Counted from the stretch's first letter, positions 1 to 7,170 are shown. The stretch: 13,481 nucleotides of DNA from Symbiodinium natans (GCA_905221605.1 CAJNDS010002446.1:809148-822628), one strand, 5' to 3'. Made by a program: numbers and translations. The notes: generated from the letters alone by a model not told the origin.

Positions 1-238
1 GCAGGTCGGCTCCGCAGCGCAGATTGGGCCGCAGATGCTCAGGGCACTCGCCCTGATGCGCATGGCGCATAGAGGAAAGGCCAAGTTAGTGCTGGCACAC
101 AAGGAATCCTTGCTTTCAGACTACCCACCTTGTGCTAGGCAAGTAGGCCCCGCCGTCGACAATTTTGGCCAGCTTGTCCTTGTGGTAGCCACATGCCTTG
201 CCGTCTCCTTGTTTTATTGGCTCGGCTCGGACTGGGAG

Positions 239-285
239 GGACAGACCAGGGATGCAACACGAATGCAACGGTTAATCTGCAGCAG
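239..285 (+). other. plus-strand splice-like segment (weak exon candidate)
   Basis: A good GT donor (CAGCAG followed by GTGAGA) follows an open frame reading TDQGCNTNATVNLQQ, with an AG|GG acceptor-like site at 237-240 behind a T-rich stretch. Most other coding-like segments in the window lie on the minus strand, so this may be chance. The rest of 1-770 shows no recognisable repeat or RNA gene. Confidence 0.15.
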
Positions 286-527
286 GTGAGATCGCGCGCC
301 GGGAGTTGATTAACATGCACATATTCACTATTCGGCCGTTCTTGGTTACGGGCCGCCGGGCCGCCGACAAGCTCTCTTGTACCACCGGCACACAAGCGCG
401 ATTCCAAACACACACGCTGTAGTGCCCAAGGGCACATTTAGACTCCGAGCACCTGCAATCTGTCTGGTCGAGGCACTTTTCGAGAAATAAGGAGCCGAAG
501 GCTTTCCTCGCATGAGGGTAGCCCGAC

Positions 528-557
528 CTTCGCTGCGTCCTGCTGGACAATATGTGC
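528..557 (-). CDS. candidate short exon, Cys-containing (GTYCPAG)
   Basis: Minus-strand segment beginning just after a T-rich stretch that ends in CTCCAG, and closing at a possible GT donor (GTCGGG). The open frame reads GTYCPAGRSE. The GTYCPAG string recalls the spacing of GCC2/GCC3 or ephrin-receptor-like Cys modules, but this is far too short to assign a family. The frame stays open to about 346 if the donor is not used. Nothing else supports it. Confidence 0.15.
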
Positions 558-769
558 CTGGAGATGCCAAGGCGTTAAGCAAAAAAAACCTGCGCAGAGT
601 CTGGTTGCACTTGGCTGCAACGGTGTGCCTTCCCACGCGATGCCTGCATCCAATGGCCCCGTCTTCACACTGACGGGCGGTGCCATTGGCAACATGCAGC
701 AGACAAAAGTGTACCTTGAGAATGGGAAGGACACACAGAGTTTGGGGCTTGTAAGGGTTCTTACCTCTT

Positions 770-900
770 ATCTTTATTACTACTATTAATATTATCATTA
801 TTACTACTACTATTATTATTTTCTTATTGCTGCTTATATACGTGTGTGTGTGAGTGAATATGTGTGTGTATATATATATATACTTATCTATTGATTTTTC
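770..900. repeat. imperfect ATT/ACT tract with short (TG)n and (TA)n runs
   Basis: Positions 770-835 are an imperfect trinucleotide-like run of ATT, ACT and ATC units. It is followed by short GTGTGTGTG runs near 843-870 and a TATATATATA run near 870-882. This is low-complexity DNA with no coding signal. Confidence 0.75.
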
Positions 901-1109
901 TTCATGTATTCATTGATTTATATATAGTACGTACATACTTCCATACAAAAGGGGGCTCTTTCCTCGTGAATGGTGTTGATGTAGGGATTACAGGGCGTGC
1001 GGACCCGGCACCTCACCTCTCCTTGGAGAGGAGCACTGGCCGCCACCTCCGGAACTTTGGACTCGAGGAGGAAGCGCTGCAACCCGCTGTCCTTGCATCT
1101 GGGCGCTGA

Positions 1110-1280
1110 CAAAAATAAGGGGCCCCTTTGATAGAGACCCCCAAGAGTAGGATTCCCTTATGATAAAGGATCCCAGTTAAGGTACCCCTAATTTCGGAAA
1201 CCCCCCTGTCACCCTTCAGACTATTTTTGGGGCAGGCACTATAGTACCCGCACAAGGCCCCTGACTTATAGGGAACCCCT
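1110..1280. other. block of repeated CCCC/GGGG and TTATNNTAAAG-like motifs
   Basis: The stretch carries many short runs of C and G spaced about 15-30 bp apart (GGGGCCCC, ACCCCC, ATTCCC, GGATCCC, GTACCCC, AACCCCCC, GGCCCC, GAACCCC), interleaved with TTATGATAAAG and CTTATAGGG. Two parts, near 1120-1145 and 1255-1283, resemble each other (GGCCCCT...ATAG...ACCCC...CAAG). Parts recall the end of the MITE described at 12,885, so this could be a degenerate relative. That relation is inference only. Confidence 0.25.
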
Positions 1281-1301
1281 CAAGTCATGATAACAACGCA
1301 C

Positions 1302-1479
1302 ACAGGCAGTAGCCTCGGTGGCGACTGCCAGCTTTTTATGAGATGTTTGGTTCTGGACGATGCTAACTTCATCACCAAAGGTCGCGAGGGCAGTGAGGTC
1401 GGTGGTGCGCCAAGGCTGCCAGGTCACTTTTCGCGCCAACCTGAGACACCCAGTGCAAATACCATGTTCACTTGCATTC
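1302..1479 (-). CDS. candidate exon of an unknown protein
   Basis: Minus-strand segment entered at GCGGCAG|G and left at TGT|GTGCGT, giving phase 2 in and phase 0 out. It is open across 59 codons with protein-like composition, including NASEHGICTGC early and FGDEVSIVQNQ, then KKLAVATEATAC at the end. The frame also stays open upstream to about 1721. A plus-strand frame of 169 codons overlaps it (1287-1796), so strand choice is not certain; the minus reading was preferred for its splice sites and for agreement with the rest of the window. No family recognised. Confidence 0.3.
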
Positions 1480-1919
1480 CTGCCGCAATCGTCGGAACCT
1501 CTCCATGCCCGACCCTTCCGAGAGACGCGGACCTGCGGCAGACTCTTGTGACAAAGGCACCTCTCCCCACTCCGTCTTTTCTTCGGAGCATTCACCCAAA
1601 CCTCGGCATAGCAACAAGCACTCTGCAAACTCGTAACGCGGCCGCTGTTCACATCATGCCGAAGGTGATCATTCCTACACACTGGGTCCGGCGCCTTGCA
1701 CCGGACAGCACGTGTATGCATAATGATAGCCAGCGCCTGCAGAAGCTTAAGGTCTCAAGGGCAAACATGGTACGGGTAGCTCATGCCAGTTTGTGAATTG
1801 CGACGGCTCTGGGCTCTCTGCGGCGCAAACGCCTTCTATGCAAGGTAAGAACGATGGCCGTCAAGGCAAATTGCTAACTCAGCCCGGGTGCAACTGCACA
1901 GCCTTGAAAGACATGTAAC

Positions 1920-2105
1920 CTTCACATGAACCGAGACACCATCGTCTCCAGTGCAGCTCTTGTACTCAAACTTCGTCAACAACGTTCCCGCTTCACATTG
2001 AGATCCAACATCGTGCCTTGCACAGGGCACGCACGCGCGCAACCTTGAGCACCCCGAAAGAGCAAGCTTGAAAGTTACAAGTACAGCAGCTTCTTCTCTT
2101 CTCAC
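1920..2105 (-). CDS. candidate Cys-containing exon
   Basis: Open minus-strand frame reading REEAAVLVTFKLALSGCS near its start, then QCEAGTLLTKFEYKSCTGDD and VSVHVK before a possible donor AAG|GTTACA. The frame remains open to 1836 through a further Cys-rich stretch (CLSRLCSC), so the 3' limit is uncertain. The acceptor is undefined; several AGs lie near 2100. The alternating Cys, acidic and hydrophobic residues look like an extracellular-type or Cys-rich protein, but no named domain is visible. The plus strand here also has short open frames. Confidence 0.3.
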
Positions 2106-2884
2106 TTATCACGGCACACCCAGAAGAGCCGGACCGAGAGCAGCCAGCCAGACAGCCGCCAATGGGAAGGGAAGCCGTAGGAGCTGGACCAACAAAACAA
2201 GTGGTGAGTGAGTGACAGGTAAAACTACGCCCGCGACTTCCAGACTTGAGGAGAATGACAGGCACCAAGTGTACTGAGGGGGAAGCCACTCGTAAGCCTC
2301 TTCATGTCGTGTCACTTAAGTCATGCGTGTCGGTTTAAACCATGCGGCCAGTGCGTGTAGGGCTCGTAGTTAGTAGTAGGGGGTGGTCATTTCGTAGGTT
2401 GGTTTGGATGAAGGCCAGTGCGTTTAGGACGGATCCAGTCCACTCCAAGTAAAACCGACAATAAAATTTGGTTTAGGTGCCACATGGTGCCAAGTATGCA
2501 CAGAACGAGATTGGGACCCATTACTGACGCATTCAAGGAAGCCCAGGTCCAATTGCCCTAGTTCTGATGCAAAAGCTCGAGGATGCATCCGTTGGCAGTA
2601 TTTCGGCAGCAATATTTTAATTTGGGTCAGTATCAGGGTTGACAGGTGCGTCATCCTGGGCGCTGCCCTGAGGTGAGGCAAACCCAACCCCAATCTGCCA
2701 ATGCGCATTGAGAGCCTTCGGAGCACTCTCGCCGGGGGCTTTGCTTATGCAATTCTCAGCATCATCAAAGGTTTGAAAAACGATAAAGCAAGGTCTCGCT
2801 CAACTACTCGTCCCCAAGCTACAACAGTACCATGACGCAGCTTCGTTTGGCAGAGCTCCAGGGTATCCGCTGCCTGGAAGCTGT
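2106..2884. other. unique DNA without a supported gene; short direct repeat
   Basis: No convincing exon, RNA gene or mobile element. The string GGCCAGTGCGTKTAGG occurs twice, at 2346-2361 and 2413-2428. A 100-codon minus frame covers 2424-2726 but has no clear splice context or recognisable motif, and ORFs of this length are expected by chance in a window this size. Confidence 0.5.
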
Positions 2885-3070
2885 TTAGCCTGACTTTGCT
2901 TGGGTGTTGTGCGTCTCGTTTGGACAAAAGGCCGTGAAATTCACGTCATTTGGGAAGCCAGGTGCTTGTGAAATCCTCTGATGCACATTGCAAGGCTGTG
3001 TCATGATGGCCTGTCCAACTCCCACAGGTGCGGATCGCTGGAAGTGTGGGCAACACAGCGCGTCGACTTC
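2885..3070 (-). CDS. candidate exon, possibly terminal, ending in TAA
   Basis: On the minus strand a strong pyrimidine-rich tract (TTCTTTTCTTTTATG near 3100-3120) precedes AG|GAA. The frame then runs 61 codons to a TAA at 2885-2887. It includes EVDALCCPHFQRS, AIMTQPCNVHQ and FPNDVNFTAFCPNET. It has four Cys and two NxT sites, which would fit a secreted or surface protein, but no family is recognised. An alternative is a splice near the end of the frame (AG|GC), so the stop may not be used. It could follow the exon candidate at 3163-3239. Confidence 0.35.
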   Translation of the reverse strand, partial: EVDALCCPHFQRSAPVGVGQAIMTQPCNVHQRISQAPGFPNDVNFTAFCPNETHNTQAKSG

Positions 3071-3162
3071 CTGGGCCGAGTCTCCAGTTGTAACAGATGC
3101 ATAAAAGAAAAGAATCAAAAGACACACTGAAACTCGCGCCCTCAGATACGATCAAGCCATGC

Positions 3163-3239
3163 CTGCCGACACTGAAACACACGTGCTTGAGCCACTTTAC
3201 GGCGGCACTCCGAGGGGCATTGGTGGCATGTGCATCTGC
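3163..3239 (-). CDS. candidate exon of an unknown protein
   Basis: Entered at a good acceptor (CTTGATCTGCCAG|GC) in phase 0 and left at GGCAG|GC (phase 2) or earlier at AGT|GTCGGC (phase 0). The frame reads ADAHATNAPRSAAVKWLKHV then CFSVG. The larger frame is open from 3293 to 2946. If joined to the candidate at 3742-3822, the intron would hold the whole purine-rich repeat. Confidence 0.3.
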
Positions 3240-3319
3240 CTGGCAGATCAAGACAAGGCACGCGGCGCACATCGAGGCACCCTTCACCGGCACGATGGTG
3301 GTGCAACTGTAGAAATAGC

Positions 3320-3365
3320 CTTGGGGGGCGGCGGGGGGGGCTACCGAAGAGGGGCGGGGGGGGTC
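3320..3365. repeat. G-rich run (potential G-quadruplex)
   Basis: Several G runs of 4 to 8 bases lie close together (GGGGGGCGGCGGGGGGGG, then GGGGCGGGGGGGG). At least four G tracts with short loops are present, so an intramolecular quadruplex on the plus strand is chemically plausible. No gene signal. Confidence 0.7.
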
Positions 3366-3394
3366 ATGAGCCTACACTCGATCAGATCTCACTG

Positions 3395-3577
3395 AGGAGG
3401 AAGGGAGGGAGGGAGGGAGGGAGAGAGGGAGAGAGGGAGAAAGAGTGAGAAAGAGTGAGAAAGAGGGAGAAAGAGGGAGAAAGAGGGAGAAAGAGTGAGA
3501 AAGAGGGAGAAAGAGGGAGAAAGAGGGAGAAGAGAGGGAGAGAGAGGGAGAGAGAGGGAGAGAGAGGGAGAGAGAGG

Positions 3578-3609
<32 letters not shown>

Positions 3610-3695
3610 GGGAGAGAGAGGGAGAGAGAGGAGAGAGAGAGGGAGAGAGAGGGAGAGAGAGGGAGAGAGAGGGAGAGAGGGAAGGAGCGAGGGAG
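3395..3695. repeat. purine-rich minisatellite, 10-bp unit
   Basis: Almost pure A/G on the plus strand for about 300 bp; the only pyrimidines are a few T in GTGAG variants. It begins as GGGA units, becomes GGGAGAAAGA 10-mers, then GGGAGAGAGA 10-mers from about 3535, with a short (GA)n at 3585-3600. The minus strand is a CT tract. It would fall in an intron between the exon candidates at 3742-3822 and 3163-3239. Frames through it (RERE, SLSL) are translations of repeat, not genes. Confidence 0.95.
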
Positions 3696-3741
3696 ATTCG
3701 GCCACTTCCGCCACTACCAGTAGAGGCTCCAAGCTTCTCAC

Positions 3742-3822
3742 TCTGTTGAAAGCAGCCAAGGGTCGGAAGTAGTCAGCGCCGTTGCAAGAGCTATCTTGTC
3801 GGAAGGAGAAGGAGCTCAGCAC
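3742..3822 (-). CDS. candidate exon of an unknown protein
   Basis: Clean exon-like segment: acceptor ATTTCCTGACAG|G, 27 codons in phase 0, donor AGA|GTGAGA. The frame reads VLSSFSFRQDSSCNGADYF then RPLAAFNR. On the plus strand the same place has a GTAAGA donor-like site at 3869 and an open segment at 3773-3868, a competing model I rank lower. It connects in phase with a shortened version of the 4080-4213 candidate (donor CGA|GTGTTA at 4094). No family recognised. Confidence 0.4.
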
Positions 3823-4079
3823 CTGTCAGGAAATATACTCGCATGCTCTCAAAGCGCAAATTCATCAGGTAAGAACGCCGCACGAGGCCTCCTGCCCTCA
3901 CAGGAAACGAATATCAACTGGCCCACACTGTATGTAGGCCAGCGCGCCCAACCGCAGCGGCGATGGAGCACGGGACCAGTTTGTTGGATGTGCGGGTGCC
4001 CACGAAACACACGTGCCAAAGGGACGAGAAAGGTTTTCCCGCATGACGGTGGCGAAGTGCTGATGAAAAACGTGGATGT

Positions 4080-4213
4080 TCATTTTCTTAACACTCGCCC
4101 AAACAACTTGAGGAACTTGTTCATCGCATCACGGTGGATCCTAAGACCAACACTTTCTGAAGAAGACCACTTGGTTGAGTGGCAAAGCATGGCAAGCAAG
4201 GGCGCCTGACCCT
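4080..4213 (-). CDS. candidate exon, possibly C-terminal (FLKLFGRVLRK then TGA)
   Basis: Entered after a pyrimidine-rich acceptor (CCCCTTGTGTCTTGCGCAG) in phase 1 and open for 43 codons to a TGA at 4080-4082. It includes GQAPLLAMLCHSTKW, ESVGLRIHRDAMNKF and a basic hydrophobic end, FLKLFGRVLRK, likely helical. A GT donor at CGA|GTGTTA would bypass the stop and join 3742-3822 in phase 0. The upstream intron would be only 47 nt. A plus-strand frame of 137 codons (3796-4209) overlaps and cannot be excluded. Confidence 0.4.
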
Positions 4214-4260
4214 CTGCGCAAGACACAAGGGGCTGGTTGACTTTGAGGCTCGGCAGGTAC

Positions 4261-4339
4261 CTGTGCACGACGCATCTTGGCTGTGGCACAGGTGGCGCTT
4301 GTGGAGCTCGGCTTGCCCACACAATGACATCCGACCCGC
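4261..4339 (-). CDS. candidate His/Cys-containing exon
   Basis: Begins at CAAAACAG|GCGGG and ends at CACAG|GTACC, phase 0 in and phase 1 out, which matches the 4080-4213 candidate. The 26 codons read AGRMSLCGQAELHKRHLCHS then QDASCT. Cys and His are frequent (C, H, H, C, H, C) but not in a spacing I can match to a zinc-binding family. A second frame is also open here. Confidence 0.35.
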
Positions 4340-4435
4340 CTGTTTTGAGCTCGCACACAGGCCCCAGGCTGCCTTTGTGTCATCATGAGATGCAGCAACG
4401 CAGGGCCCAAGGACTGGCTATAGGTATTTATGTAT

Positions 4436-4471
4436 ATAATATAAATTATATATAAATATAAATATAAAAAG

Positions 4472-4506
<35 letters not shown>
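4436..4506. repeat. AT-rich tract with (AT)n
   Basis: TATATAATATAAATTATATATAAATATAAATA, then an uninterrupted (AT)n run at about 4476-4503. Strongly AT-rich against the surrounding roughly 50% GC. Confidence 0.9.
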
Positions 4507-4507
<1 letters not shown>

Positions 4508-4641
4508 CACTGGCACTTGATGGCACTGTGTACGCTACGATTCAAGCCAACCAGCAGGTTCTCTCCGGAGGCCATGTGGGTCCAGCGCGCTGCCAAGGGC
4601 GCCAGGTAATCCAAAGAGAACACTTGCTTCGTGTGCGCTTC
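4504..4641 (-). CDS. candidate exon, possible RCC1-like blade
   Basis: Entered at CAGATTCCAAG|GAA in phase 0 and open for 45 codons to a TAA at 4504-4506 on the edge of the AT tract. It reads EAHTKQVFSLDYLAPLAARW then THMASGENLLVGLNRSVHSA. The spacing W-x(5)-G-x(6)-L-x(3)-V-x-S weakly recalls an RCC1-type beta-propeller repeat, with a shortened turn and without the usual DG. This is a resemblance, not an assignment. A GT at AGC|GTACAC could be a phase-0 donor leading to 4261-4339. The plus strand is also open between TTAG (4507) and GTAATC (4606), so strand is uncertain. Confidence 0.35.
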
Positions 4642-4664
4642 CTTGGAATCTGAATATAGACACA

Positions 4665-4785
4665 TACAGATATTATGTATATTATATAAACTGTATATAT
4701 ATATATACTATTGATTGTATATATATATATATATGTACATATATATATATATAGATATATATGTATATATATAATCTATGTATAG
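4665..4785. repeat. (AT)n-rich tract
   Basis: Imperfect (AT)n with runs at 4690-4706, 4718-4733 and 4738-4772, separated by short interruptions. Low complexity; no gene seen. The unique stretch 4786-4860 that follows has open plus frames but no clear donor. Confidence 0.9.
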
Positions 4786-4856
4786 AATCTGACAAAGCAG
4801 CAGCCACCCAAAAGCTCAAGCGTTCCTGCTGGAACCCGAGATCGATCTTGTGTGCC

Positions 4857-5845
4857 TCTTCGATTCCATTCTTCGATTGTTCGATTATTCTATTACTCCA
4901 TTTTTCTATTGTTCTATTTCGATTATTCTATTATTCTAGAATTCCACTATTCAATCCTTCGATTATTCGACTATTCGATTGCTCTATTATTCTATTATTC
5001 GATTATTCCATTGTTCTAATAATTCCATAATTCTATTGTTCTATCCTTCTATTATTCCATTATTCTGCTATTCTATTATTCTAATATTCTATTCTTCTGT
5101 TATTCTATTATTCTATTATTCTATTATTCTATTATTCCATTATTCTATTATTCTCTCTCTCTCGACGGCGAAAAGCGAGTCCAAGTCTAGACCGCCTGTC
5201 AGCAGCCCTGATTCTATTATTCGATTATTCTATTATTCTAATATTTTATGATTCTATTATTCCACTATTCCATTATTCTACGATTCTATTAATTATTCTA
5301 TTATTCCATTAGTCCATTATTCTATTATTCAATTATTCTATTATTCTATTATTCTATTATTCTGTTATTCTATTATTCTATTATTCTATTATTCTATTAT
5401 TCTATTATTCTATTATTCTATTATTCTATTATTCTATTATTCTATTATTCTATTATTCTATTATTCTAGTATTCTATTACGTATTCTATTATTCTATTTA
5501 TTACATTAGTCTATATTCTACTATTCTATTATTCCTACTATTCTCTATATTCTATTATTCTATTATTCTATTATTCTATTATTCTATTATTCTATTATTC
5601 TATTATTCTATTATTCTATTATTGTATTATTCTATTATTCTATTATTCTATTATTCTCTTATTCTATTATTCTATTATTCTATTATTCGAATATTCTATG
5701 ATTCTTTTATTCTATTATTCCATGATTCCATGATTCTATCATTCTATTTTTCTGCTAGTCCATTATGCTACTCTTCTATTCCTCTATTAGCCCATTATTC
5801 TATTATTCCATTATTATATCATTGTATCATTGTATGAACCCTCTA
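4857..5845. repeat. satellite with 8-bp unit TTATTCTA
   Basis: About 970 bp of tandem TTATTCTA octamers. The edges (4857-5100, 5690-5845) are degenerate, with TTGTTC, TTCGAT and TTCCAT variants, while the core (about 5337-5475 and 5545-5690) is nearly perfect. Local breaks lie at 5475-5545. A unique, GC-richer island interrupts it at about 5153-5211. Decay from core to flanks is the usual pattern of an expanding array. Frames through it (FYYSIILLF) are artefacts of the repeat. Confidence 0.95.
5153..5211. other. unique island inside the octamer satellite
   Basis: A short (CT)n run leads into roughly 45 bp of non-repetitive, GC-rich DNA, after which the satellite resumes. On the plus strand it reads STAKSESKSRPPVSSPDS without a stop. 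It could be a captured fragment, a relic exon, or the ancestral sequence around which two arrays expanded. No splice-site pair is convincing. Confidence 0.5.
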
Positions 5846-5994
5846 GCATGCTTTCAAGCTGAGCAAGGTGTCGACATCTGTCTCCACCGCGCAGTCTTCC
5901 ATTTTGCCGGTCATCGGGTCCACACATGCGGCTGTTTGTCGATCTCGGTAGACAAGCTGGACGTTTCCCGGGGCTTGCCTTAGGCGTTCGGCGT
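5843..5994 (-). CDS. candidate terminal exon ending in TAG
   Basis: Entered at CTGTCTTCAG|AC (phase 1), or possibly at CTAGTCAG (6057), and open to a TAG at 5843-5845. It reads AERLRQAPGNVQLVYRDRQ, AACVDPMTGKMEDC then AVETDVDTLLSLKAC. Acidic and polar composition with two internal Cys and a Cys at the end; no family recognised. It is the last exon of the tentative 16-exon minus-strand model. A second minus frame is open over the same bases upstream (MEDPDSPRVVLALSKI), which may mark a frameshift or an alternative boundary. Confidence 0.4.
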
Positions 5995-6116
5995 CTGAAG
6001 ACAGTAATCTTCGAGAGGGCCAGCACAACACGAGGGGAATCAGGGTCCTCCATAGCACTGACTAGCGGGTTCAAAGAGGGTACAGAAGGTACCAAAATGC
6101 ACCGAACTGCCAATCT

Positions 6117-6220
6117 CCTAAACCCTAAACCCTAAACCCTAAACCCTAAACCCTTTTTGCTCTGGACTCCTTGCTGCCAGGCTAAACCCTAAAACCCTAA
6201 ACTTGCCCTAAACCCTGAAC
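6117..6220. repeat. interstitial telomere-like array, CCCTAAA orientation
   Basis: Five near-perfect CCCTAAA heptamers at 6117-6154, a 28-bp unique gap, then degenerate copies (CCCTAAAA, CCCTAAA, CCCTGAA) to about 6218. CCCTAAA is the complement of the plant-type telomere repeat. Unique DNA on both sides shows this is internal, not a chromosome end. Confidence 0.95.
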
Positions 6221-6261
6221 AAAAGACTACGAGCACGTAAGACCGAGACACCTGGAGGCCT

Positions 6262-6298
6262 CCAGGCTCCAGGCCTTGGAGAAGGACCCGCCGCACGC
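6262..6298. repeat. small palindrome and related GGCCTCCAGG repeats
   Basis: CTGGAGGCCTCCAG is a perfect 14-bp palindrome, followed by GCTCCAGGCCTTGGAG. Similar CCTAGGCTCCAGGCC wording appears near 11,205-11,255 and loosely at 6890-7125. It sits in the spacer between the two opposite telomere-like arrays. Function unknown. Confidence 0.5.
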
Positions 6299-6350
6299 AG
6301 ACCAAAACACGGAGTCCTGCTTGAAAATGCTGATCCTGACGGACGGTCAG

Positions 6351-6461
6351 TTTAGGGCTTAATCGTTTAGGGTTTAGGGTTTAGGGTTTAGGGTTTAGGG
6401 TTTAGGGTTTTTTGCCACCCGCTTAGCTGACCTCGGGTTTAGGGTTTAGGGTTTAGGGCTT
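6351..6461. repeat. interstitial telomere-like arrays, TTTAGGG orientation
   Basis: TTTAGGGCTTAATCG at 6351-6365 is followed by about six TTTAGGG units (6366-6407), a T-run and unique GCCACCCGCTTAGCTGA (6414-6430), then three more TTTAGGG units (6438-6458) and a second TTTAGGGCTTAATCG (6452-6466). Orientation is opposite to the 6117-6220 array, G-strands pointing outward. Confidence 0.95.
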
Positions 6462-6537
6462 AATCGCTCACACTCGGGCGATCCAGGCGAGGCACACTGT
6501 CAGTCAGGCATTGTGGGAAGCCACATTAGACACTTAC

Positions 6538-6563
6538 CCCAAACCTTTTTTTTTGCCACCCGC
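6538..6563 (-). CDS. candidate 26-nt micro-exon
   Basis: Short segment between CAGCTAG|G and GG|GTAAGTG (a consensus donor) reading RVAKKKVW, phase 2 in and phase 1 out. It fits between the candidates at 7171-7412 and 5843-5994. Its length and A-run (nine A) make it weak; only the donor is strong. Confidence 0.2.
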
Positions 6564-6596
6564 CTAGCTGATAGTAACATCGCACTGCAGGGCACG

Positions 6597-6599
<3 letters not shown>

Positions 6600-6689
<90 letters not shown>
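6600..6689. repeat. perfect (CA)n microsatellite
   Basis: About 45 uninterrupted CA units preceded by GCACGCACG. Frames across it are dipeptide repeats and not genes. On the minus strand it is (TG)n lying upstream of the micro-exon candidate. Confidence 0.98.
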
Positions 6690-6691
<2 letters not shown>

Positions 6692-6735
6692 TGTCTGGTC
6701 ATCAAAGCAGTTCAGGGTTTGAGGCTTAGAGTTAG

Positions 6736-6849
6736 GCCCCTGTGTGTTTGGTACCACATGACTCCCCGAGTCCCTTTTCATTCAAAAAATTGATCCATGT
6801 CTGACGTAAATTGTTTATCGCCAACCCATCTGTCTCAGCCATCTACAAC
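6736..6849 (-). other. open minus-strand segment, protein-like but unplaced
   Basis: After GGTTGTAG the frame runs ATG to TAA and reads MAETDGLAINNLRQTWINF then LNEKGLGESCGTKHTGA. It is protein-like but its phase does not fit the neighbouring exon candidates, so it could be an alternative exon, a short ORF in an intron, or chance. Confidence 0.2.
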
Positions 6850-6879
6850 CGACCCATTTTGCTCATTCGACTCGCGCAG

Positions 6880-7130
6880 CCCAGGCAGCCGCCCTTGAAA
6901 GCCCTCGGAGCCCTTTGCAAGCTTAAGGAGGTGCTTCAGCCCTTGGAAGCCTTTGACAGAGCTTCTGCAAGCTGTTGGAGGCTCTTGGGCTCTTGGTGAC
7001 ATCACAATCCGTGCCTCGAAGGGCTAAGGATGGCTTAGCCAAAAATTAAGTTTCCAAGGGCTCCAAGCTCCAAGCCCAGGACCTCCAAGGGCCTCGAAGG
7101 GCCTGCGGGGCTCAAGGGCTTCCACCTCCC
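6880..7130. repeat. degenerate CTTGGAGG/CCAAGGGC repeats with inverted arms
   Basis: Words such as CCTTGGAAG, GTTGGAGGCTCTTGGGC, CCAAGGGCTCCAAGC, CCTCCAAGGGC and CTCGAAGGGC recur every 10-20 bp. The left half is rich in the G-side word and the right half in its complement, so the strand can fold into a long imperfect hairpin centred near 7030. No terminal repeat or target duplication was found. Confidence 0.45.
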
Positions 7131-7170
7131 TCCGATACCTCAGGAACCCCATTATGGTTTAAAAGTTTAC

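Noticed and set aside
1287-1796. 169-codon plus-strand ORF
   Set aside because: A few ORFs of this size are expected by chance in 13 kb at this base composition. It overlaps a minus-strand segment with better splice sites and has no recognisable motif.
3382-3822. 146-codon minus ORF and Arg/Glu-rich plus ORFs through the purine tract
   Set aside because: Low-complexity translation of the 10-bp repeat. Only the end at 3742-3822, outside the repeat, looks like coding sequence.
3773-4605. Plus-strand exon chain with a GTAAGA donor at 3869, GTACCT at 4257, GTATTT at 4424 and GTAATC at 4606
   Set aside because: Individually attractive, but phases do not link (notably at 4257 to 4361), and the minus-strand readings of the same DNA have better splice sites and link to the neighbours. 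Kept as a lower-ranked alternative.
6117-6461. Chromosome end
   Set aside because: Unique DNA and coding-like segments continue on both sides; the arrays are short and oppositely oriented, so they are interstitial.
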